A stretch of 20,842 nt of DNA from an uncultured Porphyromonadaceae bacterium (GCA_900554265.1 USGZ01000002.1:1-20842), one strand, 5' to 3'. Counted from the stretch's first letter, positions 6,603 through 15,702 are shown. The notes: a model not told the origin generated them from the sequence alone. Made by a program: numbers and translations.

Positions 6603-8399
6603 TTAATAGTTAGGATTCTGTACCAGACCGGGGTTGACCATAAGGGCAACCTGCGGCAGGGGATACCATTCGTAGCGTCGGTCGCGCTTGGCGGGCATCT
6701 CGCGGTCGGTCTCAGAGGTGCGGCCGAAGAACCACCACTGGCCCTGGGTGAACTTGTCGAAGCGGCGCAGGTCGGTGCGGCGGCGACGGCCCTCGTTGAG
6801 GAACTCGAGACCCCATTCGCTGAGCATCCAGTCGCTGTCGAACTTGTCGAAGCCGGGACCGGGATTCTCGATGGTCGAGGCGTCCGATGCGGAATAGTAG
6901 CGCTGACGCACGTCGTTGACCAGCTGCTTGGCGCTGCCGGCGTCGCCGGCGCGGAGCTTGCACTCGGCCAGGGTGTAGTAGACTTCGGCGAGGCGGAACT
7001 CAACCTGGTCGGCGTCGCGCCAGTCGACACCTACGGAAGTGGGATATACCGGGTAGCGGAGCACGCGGAAACCGGAGTTGGTCTGGCCCCAGCGCGGGCT
7101 CATCACGGGTTCGAGGGCGCGGCCCAGGCCCAGGAAGGTACCTACCTGGTCGACGTAGATCAGAGGCTTGTCCTGAAGGTCGGCGTCGGCGAGGACGGGT
7201 TCGCCGGTCTCGTAGTTGATCTGGGCGCCCATGGCGAAGATGCCCTGCCAGTTGCCGGCGGCGTCGCACTTGAAGGGCTGCTTGCGGATATCGAGGTCGT
7301 TCATGCGGTCGAAGGGTGCGCCGAGCTTGTCGCCGTAGTCGAACAGGAAGCTCTTGGCGCCCTCGCTGCCGGCGTTGGGAACGAGCGTGCCCGTATTGTC
7401 CTTCGAAGGTACCAGGCAGGTGCAGTTCCAGCCGCCCTGGTCGCAGGAGAAGCCGAACATCTCGTCGTAGTTATAGGGAAGGAAGGGGGTGTTGCGGTTG
7501 TTGTTGGTCATGCGGCCAGCCTCCATGGCGAAGGCGAACACCACCTCGGGGCAGGTATTGTTGTCTACTCCGTAGATTTTGCGGTAGTCGGCGGCGAGGT
7601 CGTACTGGCCGTACTTGCCGTCGATGATTTCCTGGCAGAGGGTGGCGCACTCGGCGTAGCGGTCGGTGCCCGTCCATAGCTGGGAGTTCAGCAGGATACG
7701 CATCTTGAGCATGCGGTTCATGCCCTGGTTCATGCGGTTGCGGGTGGCGCTGGATCCGTCCTCGGCGGTGAGGTCGGCCCAGCAGCCGTCGAGTTCGTCG
7801 GCGATGAAGTTCCAGATTACCTCGCAGCCCTTGTTGAAGTCGGGGTCGGCGGAACCGGGGATGTCACCGCCGACGGAGATGTTCAGAGGCAGAGAGCCGC
7901 CCCAGAGCTCGAAGTTGTTGTAGTATGCCCAGGCACGCATGGTGCGCACTTCGGCGATGTAGGAGCGCAGGGAGGCGTCGGTCATGCCGATGGCTTCGGG
8001 ATTGAGGGCCTCCAGGTCGTTGATCAGGGTATTGCAGAGGCCGATGGTCTCCCAGGCGTGTTCCCAGGCCTGACGGATGATTACGGACTCGGAATTCCAG
8101 GTCTGCGTCGAGAGCACGAACTTGGCGGCTTCGTCGTAGCCCCAGGCGCCGCCGTTCCAGGTACGCCAGGCAATCTGGTCGGCGGGGAATTCGTTCAGGT
8201 ACCAGAAATACTCCAGGAAGCCGCTGGCGGCGCTGGCGTAGATGGAAGCCACGGCGCTCTGGACGCTCTGTTCGTCCTGATAGTAAGTCGAGGCGTCGAT
8301 GCGGTCGAAGGTCACTTCATCCAGGTCCGTGCACGACCATGCTCCGACGGCTATTGCGGTCGCACTCAGCAGACCGGCTATATGTTTGAATAGTTTCAT
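6603..8399 (-). CDS. susD: SusD-family starch-binding outer-membrane lipoprotein
   Basis: A 598-aa lipoprotein (signal peptide ending WSC, Cys23; mature start CTDLDEVTFD is acidic and fits surface export). The SusD fold is recognisable: the N-terminal helical stretch YYQDEQSVQSAVASIYASA, the TPR-like LINDLEALN region and IAEVRTMRAWAYYNNFELWG (RagB/SusD hallmark AEVRFLRAxYY). The C-terminal half holds EVYYTLAECKLRAGDAGSAKQLVNDVRQR and the final NPGLVQNPNY, typical of SusD ends. It caps the SusC channel and delivers maltooligosaccharides. It sits 19 bp after susC and 12 bp before the starch-binding lipoprotein, in the fixed susC-susD order. Starch specificity is inferred from the operon. Confidence 0.95.
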   Translation of the reverse strand: MKLFKHIAGLLSATAIAVGAWSCTDLDEVTFDRIDASTYYQDEQSVQSAVASIYASAASGFLEYFWYLNEFPADQIAWRTWNGGAWGYDEAAKFVLSTQTWNSESVIIRQAWEHAWETIGLCNTLINDLEALNPEAIGMTDASLRSYIAEVRTMRAWAYYNNFELWGGSLPLNISVGGDIPGSADPDFNKGCEVIWNFIADELDGCWADLTAEDGSSATRNRMNQGMNRMLKMRILLNSQLWTGTDRYAECATLCQEIIDGKYGQYDLAADYRKIYGVDNNTCPEVVFAFAMEAGRMTNNNRNTPFLPYNYDEMFGFSCDQGGWNCTCLVPSKDNTGTLVPNAGSEGAKSFLFDYGDKLGAPFDRMNDLDIRKQPFKCDAAGNWQGIFAMGAQINYETGEPVLADADLQDKPLIYVDQVGTFLGLGRALEPVMSPRWGQTNSGFRVLRYPVYPTSVGVDWRDADQVEFRLAEVYYTLAECKLRAGDAGSAKQLVNDVRQRYYSASDASTIENPGPGFDKFDSDWMLSEWGLEFLNEGRRRRTDLRRFDKFTQGQWWFFGRTSETDREMPAKRDRRYEWYPLPQVALMVNPGLVQNPNY

Positions 8400-8418
8400 T
8401 GTTTCGAGATGATGCGGT

Positions 8419-11385
8419 TTAACGGAAACGGATGGTGGCGCCCAGGGTCAGCTGCATGGCTGTCGGGTAGGCGGAGGATACGTCGACGCCGGGGGTGATT
8501 CCCGTCGAGGGTACGGCGGAGGGGTCGGTGCCGGTATAGCCCGTGATGGTGAAGATGTTCTTGGCCGAGAGGTAGACGCGGACGGAATCCAGCAAGCGGC
8601 GGTTCTTCAGGGGCACGGTGTAGCCGAGCGTAACGTTCTCGAGCTTGAAGTAGTCGCCGCGCTCGAGGAAGTACGACGAGATTACGCCGCCGCCGGACCA
8701 TACGTCGCGGTCCTTGAGGTAGGTGCTGCGCAGTACGTTGTCGCTGCCGCTGCCCTTGAGGCCCATGCCGTAGCGGCGCATGTTGAAGATTTTGTGGCCG
8801 AAGGCGCCGTTGAACATAAGGCTCAGGTCGAAGTTCTTCCACTTGACGGTGTTGTTCCAGGTCAGGAAGTGCTTGGGAGCGCCGTCGCCGATGTAGCGTT
8901 TGTCCTTGGGGTCGGCGGTCGAGGCGTTGACCTTCTCGCCGTCGGCGGTGTAGATGAGCATATTGTGATCTTCGTCTACTCCGGCATACTCGTAGCCGTA
9001 GAACTGGCCGATGCGGCCGCCTTCCTCGACGCGGAAGAAGTACTCGCTGGTGCCTACGCCCGGCTTGCGGTAGAGGTCGAGGTAAGATGCCTGATAGATG
9101 GAGTTCGAGAGCTTGGTGAGCTTGGTGGTGCCGTAGGAGTAGTTGATGCCGGTGGTCCAGGTCACGGGCTGGTTGACGACTGCGTCGGCCGTGAGGGCGA
9201 TTTCGATACCGGTGTTCTTGGTGGTACCCACGTTGACGAGTATGTCGGGATATACGTACGGGGGCTGCGGGGCCGTGTAGTTGTACAGCAGGTCCTGAGA
9301 GCGGCGGTCGAAGTACTCGACAGAACCGTAGATTCGGTTGAAGAACATGAAGTCCACGCCGTAGTTGGCGCTGGAAAGCTTCTCCCAGCCGAGGTTGGGG
9401 TTGGCGTTGTTGGAGGGGCGGTAGCCGGTGATCCACTGGCCGTCGATCAGATAGGTGCCGTTTGTGGAATATGTGGCAAGGGATTTGTACGCATCGAAGT
9501 CGCTGCGGCCGGTAACACCCCAGGAGATACGGGGCTTGAGGCTCTGGACGGTCTGCACATATTCCGAAAGGAAGGGAGCCTTGGCCATTTCCCAGGCGAT
9601 GGAGGCCGAGGGGAAGGAACCCCACTTCTTGTCGGCGCCGAACTTGGTCGATCCTTCATGACGGATGGAAGCGGAAGCTATCACCATACCGCGCCAGGAG
9701 TAATTGGCGCGTCCGAAGAAGCCGACGAGAGTCGACTGGCTCTTGCCGCCGTACATCTGGGCCTTGCCGTCGGCCAGCCAGGAGCCCGAGCCGATGCCGT
9801 TCCAGAGGGGTTTGTCGAAGGTGAAGTCGTTGTTCTGCATGAACATCTGCTCCCAGTCGCTGCGCTCGAAGGAGTAGCCGCCTACGAGCTTGAAGTCATG
9901 GTCGCCGCTGAGGAAGCCGTAGTTGCCGATCCATTCCAGGCGGTTGGTCCACCATTTCTGGTACTGCTGGGAAGCGCGGCCCTTGTAGCCGCCCCAATAG
10001 GATTCGCCGGAGGTCGTCGGAGTGTAATAGTCGCTCTTGAGGTCGTTGTAGCTGTAGGAGTACGACAGAGTGGTGCTCACGCTGTGCTTGTCGTTGCTCC
10101 AGATGCTGTACTTGACGTCGGCGGTGCCGAGCAGGTAGGTGCGGTTGCCCTGCGAGGTGTTGACCTTAAGCTGCTGCACGGGGTTCTTGATGTCCGTAGG
10201 GGAGGTGGGCTGGAAGTAGGAGCCGTCGGCGTTGAACACGGGGATGGTCGGGTTCATGCCCAGGGCGGTGTCGAACATGCCGCTGTCGCCCCAGTCTTCC
10301 TTGACCTTGCGGGCGTTGATTGTGGCGGTGAAACGCAGGTGGCTGTCGAGGGTATTTGCGGAAACGGCCGCACGGCCGCCGAATTCCTCGCGGCCGCTTA
10401 CGATGTCCAGACCGTTGGCCTTCTTCCAGTTGACGGAGGCTGTGTAGTAGCCGCCGTTGGAGAGGCTGCCGTCGATGGAGAGGTACTGGTTGGTGTCGTA
10501 GGCAACGTCGCGGGTAATCAGGTCGTACCAGTCGGTGCTGGCGCCGTAGTCGTTGCCGCGGCGGGCAAGGCGCCATTCGTAGGGCGAGAGTACCTCGGGC
10601 TTGTCCTTGGCGAAGGCCAGGGCGCCGTAGGAATCATAGGTGATTACGGGCAGCCCCGGTTCGCCGGTGCCCTTCTTGGTGGTGATGAGGATAACGCCGT
10701 TGGCGCCGCGCGTACCGTAGATGGCGGCGGAGGCGGCATCCTTCAGTACGGACATGGACTCGATGTCCTGCGGGGCCAGGGTGCGGATATCGCCGCCGGC
10801 CACACCGTCGATCACGATCAGAGGACCGTTGCCGGCGCTGAGGGAGGTGGCGCCGCGTACCTGAAGCGATGCGCTGCCGTTGGGGTCGGCGGAAGCGGTG
10901 CTGGACACGTTGAGGCCGGCAACCTTGCCGGTGAGCATTTCCATCGGGTTGTTCATGGCGCCCTTCTGGAAATCGTCGCGGTTCACCTGGACGATGGAGC
11001 TCGAAAGTTCCTTGCGGCTCAGGGAGCCGTAGCCTACGACAACTACCTCGTCGAGGATTTCGCTGTCCTCCTGCATGGTGACGTCGATTTTGGTCTGTCC
11101 GTTTACGGCGACCTCCACAGCCTGGAAGCCGACATAGCTGAATACGAGAGTACCGTCGGAAGGAACGGCGGAAATGGTGTAGTTGCCGTCAAAGTCGGTT
11201 ACCGCGCCGTGTAACTGGTCGCCTTTTACCGAAACGCTGACGCCTATGAGGACTTCGCCGGTCCGGTCAGCGACAGTTCCGGAAACATTGACAGTCTGCG
11301 CCGCCAGCTGCGGGACAGACAGAAGAGCCAGCAGCATCAGCAAGGTATGCTTCAAGGCTCGTAGATTCCATGGTTTTCTGTTCAT
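8419..11385 (-). CDS. susC: SusC-family TonB-dependent outer-membrane transporter
   Basis: A 988-aa transporter. Signal peptide to about residue 29, then a carboxypeptidase-D-like regulatory domain (31-106: VNVSGTVADRTGEVLIGVSV and DFDGNYTISAV), a TonB-box/SusC signature EILDEVVVVGYG (109-120) and the plug domain with VSSTASADPNGSASLQVRG and IESMSVLKDAASAAIYGTRG. The rest is a 22-strand beta-barrel ending in a C-terminal Arg-Phe-Arg tail (TLGATIRFR). It imports oligosaccharides captured by SusD using energy from TonB-ExbBD. First gene of the operon, with a promoter at 11441-11472. Length is normal for the family. Substrate (starch or maltooligosaccharide) is inferred from the downstream GH13 and GH97 enzymes. 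Confidence 0.96.
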   Translation of the reverse strand: MNRKPWNLRALKHTLLMLLALLSVPQLAAQTVNVSGTVADRTGEVLIGVSVSVKGDQLHGAVTDFDGNYTISAVPSDGTLVFSYVGFQAVEVAVNGQTKIDVTMQEDSEILDEVVVVGYGSLSRKELSSSIVQVNRDDFQKGAMNNPMEMLTGKVAGLNVSSTASADPNGSASLQVRGATSLSAGNGPLIVIDGVAGGDIRTLAPQDIESMSVLKDAASAAIYGTRGANGVILITTKKGTGEPGLPVITYDSYGALAFAKDKPEVLSPYEWRLARRGNDYGASTDWYDLITRDVAYDTNQYLSIDGSLSNGGYYTASVNWKKANGLDIVSGREEFGGRAAVSANTLDSHLRFTATINARKVKEDWGDSGMFDTALGMNPTIPVFNADGSYFQPTSPTDIKNPVQQLKVNTSQGNRTYLLGTADVKYSIWSNDKHSVSTTLSYSYSYNDLKSDYYTPTTSGESYWGGYKGRASQQYQKWWTNRLEWIGNYGFLSGDHDFKLVGGYSFERSDWEQMFMQNNDFTFDKPLWNGIGSGSWLADGKAQMYGGKSQSTLVGFFGRANYSWRGMVIASASIRHEGSTKFGADKKWGSFPSASIAWEMAKAPFLSEYVQTVQSLKPRISWGVTGRSDFDAYKSLATYSTNGTYLIDGQWITGYRPSNNANPNLGWEKLSSANYGVDFMFFNRIYGSVEYFDRRSQDLLYNYTAPQPPYVYPDILVNVGTTKNTGIEIALTADAVVNQPVTWTTGINYSYGTTKLTKLSNSIYQASYLDLYRKPGVGTSEYFFRVEEGGRIGQFYGYEYAGVDEDHNMLIYTADGEKVNASTADPKDKRYIGDGAPKHFLTWNNTVKWKNFDLSLMFNGAFGHKIFNMRRYGMGLKGSGSDNVLRSTYLKDRDVWSGGGVISSYFLERGDYFKLENVTLGYTVPLKNRRLLDSVRVYLSAKNIFTITGYTGTDPSAVPSTGITPGVDVSSAYPTAMQLTLGATIRFR

Positions 11386-11440
11386 TATAAGTATGATTTG
11401 GTTGTGATGATTTTCATGGCGCGCTTTTGCTCTGCGGACG

Positions 11441-11472
11441 CAAAATTCGGCACTTCCCGCACACGCGTCAAG
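11441..11472 (-). promoter_or_regulatory. Probable promoter of the starch operon
   Basis: Minus strand: CTTG (11472-11469), 20-nt spacer, GAATTTTG (11448-11441), one mismatch in each box compared with TTTG / TAnnTTTG. It gives a leader of about 50 nt before susC. The imperfect boxes suit a regulated promoter that needs the activator encoded upstream. Confidence 0.5.
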
Positions 11473-11526
11473 ACAATCAAATAAAAATCAAAACTTATCG
11501 AACAGCTATTTGGTTAAATTTCAGCT

Positions 11527-11540
11527 AATTTTATAAAATT
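11527..11540. promoter_or_regulatory. AT-rich 14-bp palindrome upstream of the susC promoter
   Basis: AATTTTATAAAATT is a perfect palindrome about 55 bp upstream of the -33 box of susC and 27 bp after the regulator stop codon. It could be an activator site or part of the regulator's transcript end. Two similar strings, TTTGGTTAA near 11509 and TTTTGGTAA near 11540, lie around it as an imperfect direct repeat. The AT richness of the spacer means chance is possible. Confidence 0.3.
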
Positions 11541-11566
11541 TTGGTAAGGAAAAATCAAGGCGTTTT

Positions 11567-13219
11567 TCAAATCAAATTTTTCACGTCCTCCTCGAATCTG
11601 TCCGGGTTCAGAGCCCTTTTTCTCATTTTTGACCGGTAGGTGTAGACCGTGGAGAGCGAGCAGCGCAGGAACTCGGCGATTTTGGCGCTGTCCTCCATAC
11701 CGAGCCGGACCAGAGCGAAGAGGCGCAGCTCCGTGTTCAGCAGTTCGCCCGGCTTGAGCTCAACCTGCTCGCCCGGCTTGAGAAGGGCGTTGAATTTCTC
11801 GACGAACGAGGGGTAGATGTTGAGGATGGCCTCGTCGAACTTGACGTAGAATTTCTTCAGAAGCTGGTCCGATACTTCCGTCGACTCGAGTTTCTTGAGC
11901 AGGTCGGCCTTGTTGCCCCCTTTGGCCGTCAGGACCCGCAGCGACTGCTGGTAGCGCTGAAGCGTAGATATGGCCGAAGAACAGTATTCCATGAACAGAC
12001 CAGCGTACTGTTCCTTGGTCTTGTTGTAGTCGCGCAGCTCGAAATTGCGGCGTTCCAGCTCGCTGTTGGCGTCGCGCAGCTGCGCGGACATCACGCTGAG
12101 TTCGGTATTGACGGTGTTGACCTCGGCGTTGGCGCGCCGCAGTTTCCTTATCTGCGAGAGGATGAACAGCAGCGTGATTACCAGTACGAAGGATAGCACC
12201 GTGCTGGTCCATGTCGATATCTGCAGGCGCCTGTTGTTGCGGTGCTGCATCTGGGAATACGCTTCGTCGATTACGGGTAGCATCTTGCTGGACTGCGCGT
12301 TGCGCATCAGCGCCGAGTAGAAGTTGGCATCGGCTATGCTTTTCATCAGGTAGCGGTTGGCGCGCTCAATGTCGCCGTCCTCGAACATCAGCGTAGCGAC
12401 GGCGCGGAACGACATATTCTCCTTAACCGCGCCCTTCACGTCCGAAATGGCGCTGAGTATCAGGTAGCGCTTGCCTTCGTCGCGGTAGCCGTTTATCTGA
12501 TAGATATACGCCAGGGTCGACGCCAGGATGGAATACTCGCGCGTGCCCGAAGTATACTCGCCCATGAATTCCGTCATCTCGCCGATCACGTCCTCCAGCT
12601 CGCCGGCGCGCGCCCGCTCGCTCAGCACGTGGCAGCGGTAGTTGAAGCTCCCTGGTTCGGCCGTCCGGCGCAGGGAATCGGCGTAGGATGTCCGCAGACG
12701 CTCGTAGTTGAGCGCCGTCTCATGCTCGTCCGTATATTCGCTCAGATACTGGTAAAGCGCGCAGTAGGCCGAATAGTAATCCTCGAGCAGCTCCGGGTCC
12801 AGCGAGTCGCGGGGTATCTCGCGCATCAGCGAGAGCGCGTCGGAGAACAGCCCGGCGTGTGCCATGACATCGGCGCGGCGGATGCGAAGGCGGTTGTACT
12901 CCGCCGGATTGCGCCGTACCGAAGGGCGGCGCAGGTTCAGGTTGATGTAGTACAGCGCGGAGTCGGCGTTGTAGGCGTTGAATTCCTCCGCCAGGGCATC
13001 GGTGATTTCCACACGCTGGGCCTCGTCGCGCGCCAGGGCATAGTCGCGCTGCAGCCGGGCGATGCGGTTCTCCTTGGCGATCTCGTAGTCGCGGCTGCGC
13101 GCGATCTCGTTGTCGAGTTCGGTGCATAGTTCCCCGAAGGTGCCGTCGGTACCGGTACCGTCGCGGCCGCCGCAACCTGCCAGGGCAAGCGCGACAAGAA
13201 GAAGTATCCAGGTTTTCAT
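11567..13219 (-). CDS. Membrane-spanning regulator with DUF6377-type C-terminus (SusR-like role)
   Basis: A 550-aa protein: signal peptide with lipobox ALAGC (Cys16), then a long helical, TPR-like periplasmic region (about 30-330), a TM helix (about 334-356, TSTVLSFVLVITLLFILSQI), a coiled coil (357-400, NTELSVMSAQLRDANSELERR) and a conserved C-terminal region. The last contains YPSFVEKFNALLKPGE, GELLNTELRLFALVRLG and the LuxR-like helix-turn-helix SAKIAEFLRCSLSTVYTYRS (511-530). This architecture is known in Bacteroidetes (DUF6377 family) as a one-component regulator of adjacent polysaccharide genes. It lies directly upstream of susC in the same orientation, so it probably activates the starch operon when maltooligosaccharides bind outside. 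Ligand and DNA site are inferred. No promoter of its own is obvious; it follows the nuclease gene by 83 bp. Confidence 0.82.
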   Translation of the reverse strand: MKTWILLLVALALAGCGGRDGTGTDGTFGELCTELDNEIARSRDYEIAKENRIARLQRDYALARDEAQRVEITDALAEEFNAYNADSALYYINLNLRRPSVRRNPAEYNRLRIRRADVMAHAGLFSDALSLMREIPRDSLDPELLEDYYSAYCALYQYLSEYTDEHETALNYERLRTSYADSLRRTAEPGSFNYRCHVLSERARAGELEDVIGEMTEFMGEYTSGTREYSILASTLAYIYQINGYRDEGKRYLILSAISDVKGAVKENMSFRAVATLMFEDGDIERANRYLMKSIADANFYSALMRNAQSSKMLPVIDEAYSQMQHRNNRRLQISTWTSTVLSFVLVITLLFILSQIRKLRRANAEVNTVNTELSVMSAQLRDANSELERRNFELRDYNKTKEQYAGLFMEYCSSAISTLQRYQQSLRVLTAKGGNKADLLKKLESTEVSDQLLKKFYVKFDEAILNIYPSFVEKFNALLKPGEQVELKPGELLNTELRLFALVRLGMEDSAKIAEFLRCSLSTVYTYRSKMRKRALNPDRFEEDVKNLI

Positions 13220-13243
13220 GGCAGAAGTATGGCTTGTAATGGA

Positions 13244-13284
13244 GCGAACGCAGGGAGCCCTGCTGCAGGCGTCCTTGCGTTCGC
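13244..13284. other. Long hairpin between nuclease and regulator genes
   Basis: GCGAACGCA (13244-13252) pairs perfectly with TGCGTTCGC (13276-13284), and a G-T wobble plus further pairs (GGA with TCC) extend it inward. It fills the gap between the nuclease stop (13303) and the regulator start (13219). On neither strand is it followed by a clear U-tract, so it is more likely an mRNA stability or processing hairpin than a strong terminator. Confidence 0.5.
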
Positions 13285-13302
13285 GGTATTTTCAGTTAAT
13301 CC

Positions 13303-15702
13303 TCAGCGGATTACCACACGTCGTGCAAAGTCGCCGCAGGCCACGATGTAGAGGCCCGGTGCGAGGCTGCCGAAGCTGTGCTCGCCCTCGGTGAGGACAC
13401 CGTAATGGATGGTGGTGCCGTCGAGCGCGTAGACGCCGAAGGTCAGGCCGTCGGTCTCGACCGTGACGATAAGCTCGCCGCCGCGGCAGAAGGCGTCCCA
13501 GCTGTGGCGCTCGGCGCTCGGATCGCTCACGCCGGAGCTGTAGCGCGTGATGCTCACGTCGTCGAGGTTCAGGCGGCTGCCCGAGGTCTGCTGCAGGCGC
13601 ACGCGCGCCTTACCCGCACAGCCTACGAATACGGAGTACTCTGCATAGGTGGTCCCGCTAACGGTAACGCTGCCGGCCGTCCTGTAGCTCTGACCGCCGT
13701 CGGTGCTGTACTGCACGTCGATTACCGGGTTGCTCTCGCTGCCCCAGTACTTTGCGAAGAAGGAAACGGTGCCTATTCCTCCTGTGCGGTCCTCGGCCAT
13801 CTCGATATAGGAATCGGGATTCTTGCCGAAGCGGACGCTCTGCTCGCCGCTGTGGGCGGGGTCGGACGACCATATGCCGACGTTCGAGAAATTCCATTTG
13901 GCAGCCGTGCCCTGATAGGCGTCCAGGGGATTGTACGAGCCGAAACCGGAGGCATCCTGCTCGAAGTCCTCGCAGAAGTCGGGAACGATGCTGGCGATAC
14001 CTCTGATTTCAATGGCCTCGGCGGTATAGCTGCCGGAAGCGGCCGTCAGCTGCCCGGTGTAGGTGCCGCCGCTCGCGGCGTACATGCGCAGGTAGACGCG
14101 GTCCTGGTCCTCGGGAACGACCACGCTGCCGCTCCAGTCGGAATTGTTGGCGCTTACCTGGAAGGGCGCGGTGACCGTTACGGTGATGTCGCCCTCGAGG
14201 TTCTCGGATTCCATCAGCAGCTCGGCGGCCTCGGAGGGTTCGCCGGGAGCGGCGGTGAAGTAAAGGTCGCCGTCGAAGAGGAATTCAATCGAGGGGATGG
14301 GGTCGGCCGTGGTCACGGTCACGGGTCTGCTGGTCTGCGAGGCGGACGATACGGTGTAGGTATAGGTGGTCGAGGGCTCGAGGCCTGTCACGTTGTAACT
14401 CTGCACGCCGCTGGCTACCAGGCGGGGATAGCCTTCGATGCTGGCGCCGCCGGTGCGGACGTCGAGGGTGTAGTTGCCGCCGGTGGCGTCGCCGATGTAG
14501 ACCCAGGTGGCCGTAAAGGACTCGTCGGTGATGTAGATGGCCGGACCGGCGGGGAGGCCGTCGACGCAGTTGCCGCTAAGGGATACGGTGCGCGTCAGGT
14601 CGCCGCAGCTCAGGGTCATGGTGCCGGTCGAGGCGCCTACGGCCGTCGGACGGTAGGTCAGCGTCAGCCGCGTGCCGGTGGAGCCGTTGGTGGCGGCCGC
14701 AGTCAGCGAGGTGACGGCAGAGCTGAAGCCCGCCCCGGAGAAGCTGATGAAGGTCGGTTCGGTGGCGTTGGTGGTGCGCACGTATATGTTGCGCTCGATG
14801 GCCACGCCGGCGGCCGTGGTGCCGAAATCGACGCTGCTGCCCTCGGCGGGCTGCATGATTTCAGGCTCGGCGGGGCCGTTCGGGGTCCAGGCTACCGCCG
14901 ACTTGTTGCCCCAGATGTGCTCGGCGAGCTCGGGATAGTCGATGAAGGGGTTGCGGTTGCGCTGGCGCCCGTAGACAACGTCGTTGCGGTTGATTTCCTT
15001 CTCGCTGACTGGATCCTGGCGGTGCCATTTCAGCAGCAGGTTGATGGCCCAGGTTTTGAAGGCCGGGAAGTTGTTGCCGGCCAGCATGTCGGAATGCCAG
15101 GAGCCGATGCGGGTGTAGTATGCCGCGGCCATGTAGAAATAGCTGCGGGCGAAGTCGCCCTTATACTCGTCGTCAGGTTCGAACACCGTGCCCGAATAGC
15201 CGGGGAAGGTGCTCTTGCCCAGCTTGCCCAGCGGACGGACGCCGTTGTGCGAGGCCAGGTAGGTGCCGTTGGCGCACTCGCCGTAGGGATAGTTGCTGCG
15301 CTGGCCGTTGACCTTGCCGTCGGTGGGATAGATATGGAAGGCGTCGCTGGCCATCGGAGAGCCGTTGTCGAACCAGCTCTTTGGGAACGAGTGCTCGCGG
15401 TTATAGCAGTCGCCGACGTAGGAATAGTTGCCGCAGGTGGAGCCGAAGACCCACTCCTTGGTCGAATACATGTCCCAGATTTTGCCGTTGGGGCGTACGT
15501 CGGAAGTGCGGTAAAGCGACAGCAGGCCGTCGTAGCCAACGTTGGTATGGGTGCCTATCTTGGAATTGAGAGCGGCGAGAAGCTCGCGGCCGCACTTGTT
15601 CTCCGCGGCATCGTAGTAGCCCGCAGGAGCGCCGGCGGCGGCGCTCATACAGCCGAGCAACACTCCGGTAGCCAGGCTGACGATATTCCTGAGAATTCTC
15701 AT
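13303..15702 (-). CDS. Secreted EndA/NucM-family endonuclease with type IX sorting tail
   Basis: A 799-aa secreted protein. Signal peptide (about 1-25), then an endonuclease I domain (about 28-270) with NREHSFPKSWF (101-111; H104 is the expected general base), DAFHIYPTDGKVNGQRSN (120-137; N132 a metal ligand) and RNRNPFIDYPEL (248-259). These are the family hallmarks of the beta-beta-alpha-metal nucleases EndA, NucM and Vvn, which cut DNA or RNA non-specifically. Next come an Ig-like domain (280-380), a fibronectin III-like domain (385-468), another beta domain (470-570) and a jelly-roll-like domain (575-722). The last ~75 residues (ELIVTVETDGLTFGVYAL ... LAPGLYIVACGDFARRVVIR, in parts) form a type A C-terminal sorting domain for type IX secretion. 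The start at 15702 is chosen because the ATG at 15891 lies upstream of the promoter and lacks a signal peptide. It may scavenge nucleotides or degrade extracellular DNA. Confidence 0.9.
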   Translation of the reverse strand: MRILRNIVSLATGVLLGCMSAAAGAPAGYYDAAENKCGRELLAALNSKIGTHTNVGYDGLLSLYRTSDVRPNGKIWDMYSTKEWVFGSTCGNYSYVGDCYNREHSFPKSWFDNGSPMASDAFHIYPTDGKVNGQRSNYPYGECANGTYLASHNGVRPLGKLGKSTFPGYSGTVFEPDDEYKGDFARSYFYMAAAYYTRIGSWHSDMLAGNNFPAFKTWAINLLLKWHRQDPVSEKEINRNDVVYGRQRNRNPFIDYPELAEHIWGNKSAVAWTPNGPAEPEIMQPAEGSSVDFGTTAAGVAIERNIYVRTTNATEPTFISFSGAGFSSAVTSLTAAATNGSTGTRLTLTYRPTAVGASTGTMTLSCGDLTRTVSLSGNCVDGLPAGPAIYITDESFTATWVYIGDATGGNYTLDVRTGGASIEGYPRLVASGVQSYNVTGLEPSTTYTYTVSSASQTSRPVTVTTADPIPSIEFLFDGDLYFTAAPGEPSEAAELLMESENLEGDITVTVTAPFQVSANNSDWSGSVVVPEDQDRVYLRMYAASGGTYTGQLTAASGSYTAEAIEIRGIASIVPDFCEDFEQDASGFGSYNPLDAYQGTAAKWNFSNVGIWSSDPAHSGEQSVRFGKNPDSYIEMAEDRTGGIGTVSFFAKYWGSESNPVIDVQYSTDGGQSYRTAGSVTVSGTTYAEYSVFVGCAGKARVRLQQTSGSRLNLDDVSITRYSSGVSDPSAERHSWDAFCRGGELIVTVETDGLTFGVYALDGTTIHYGVLTEGEHSFGSLAPGLYIVACGDFARRVVIR

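Noticed and set aside
4800..7679. A 959-residue plus-strand frame
   Set aside because: It lies opposite the starch-binding lipoprotein and susD, and its Val/Ala/Gly/Glu-rich repeats simply mirror the opposite-strand codons. No start signal or family motif.
8794..11214. An 806-residue plus-strand frame opposite susC
   Set aside because: Antisense shadow of a clear SusC with all motifs; no promoter or signal on the plus strand.
12629..13129. A 166-residue plus-strand frame opposite the regulator
   Set aside because: Shadow of the regulator gene; no family likeness.
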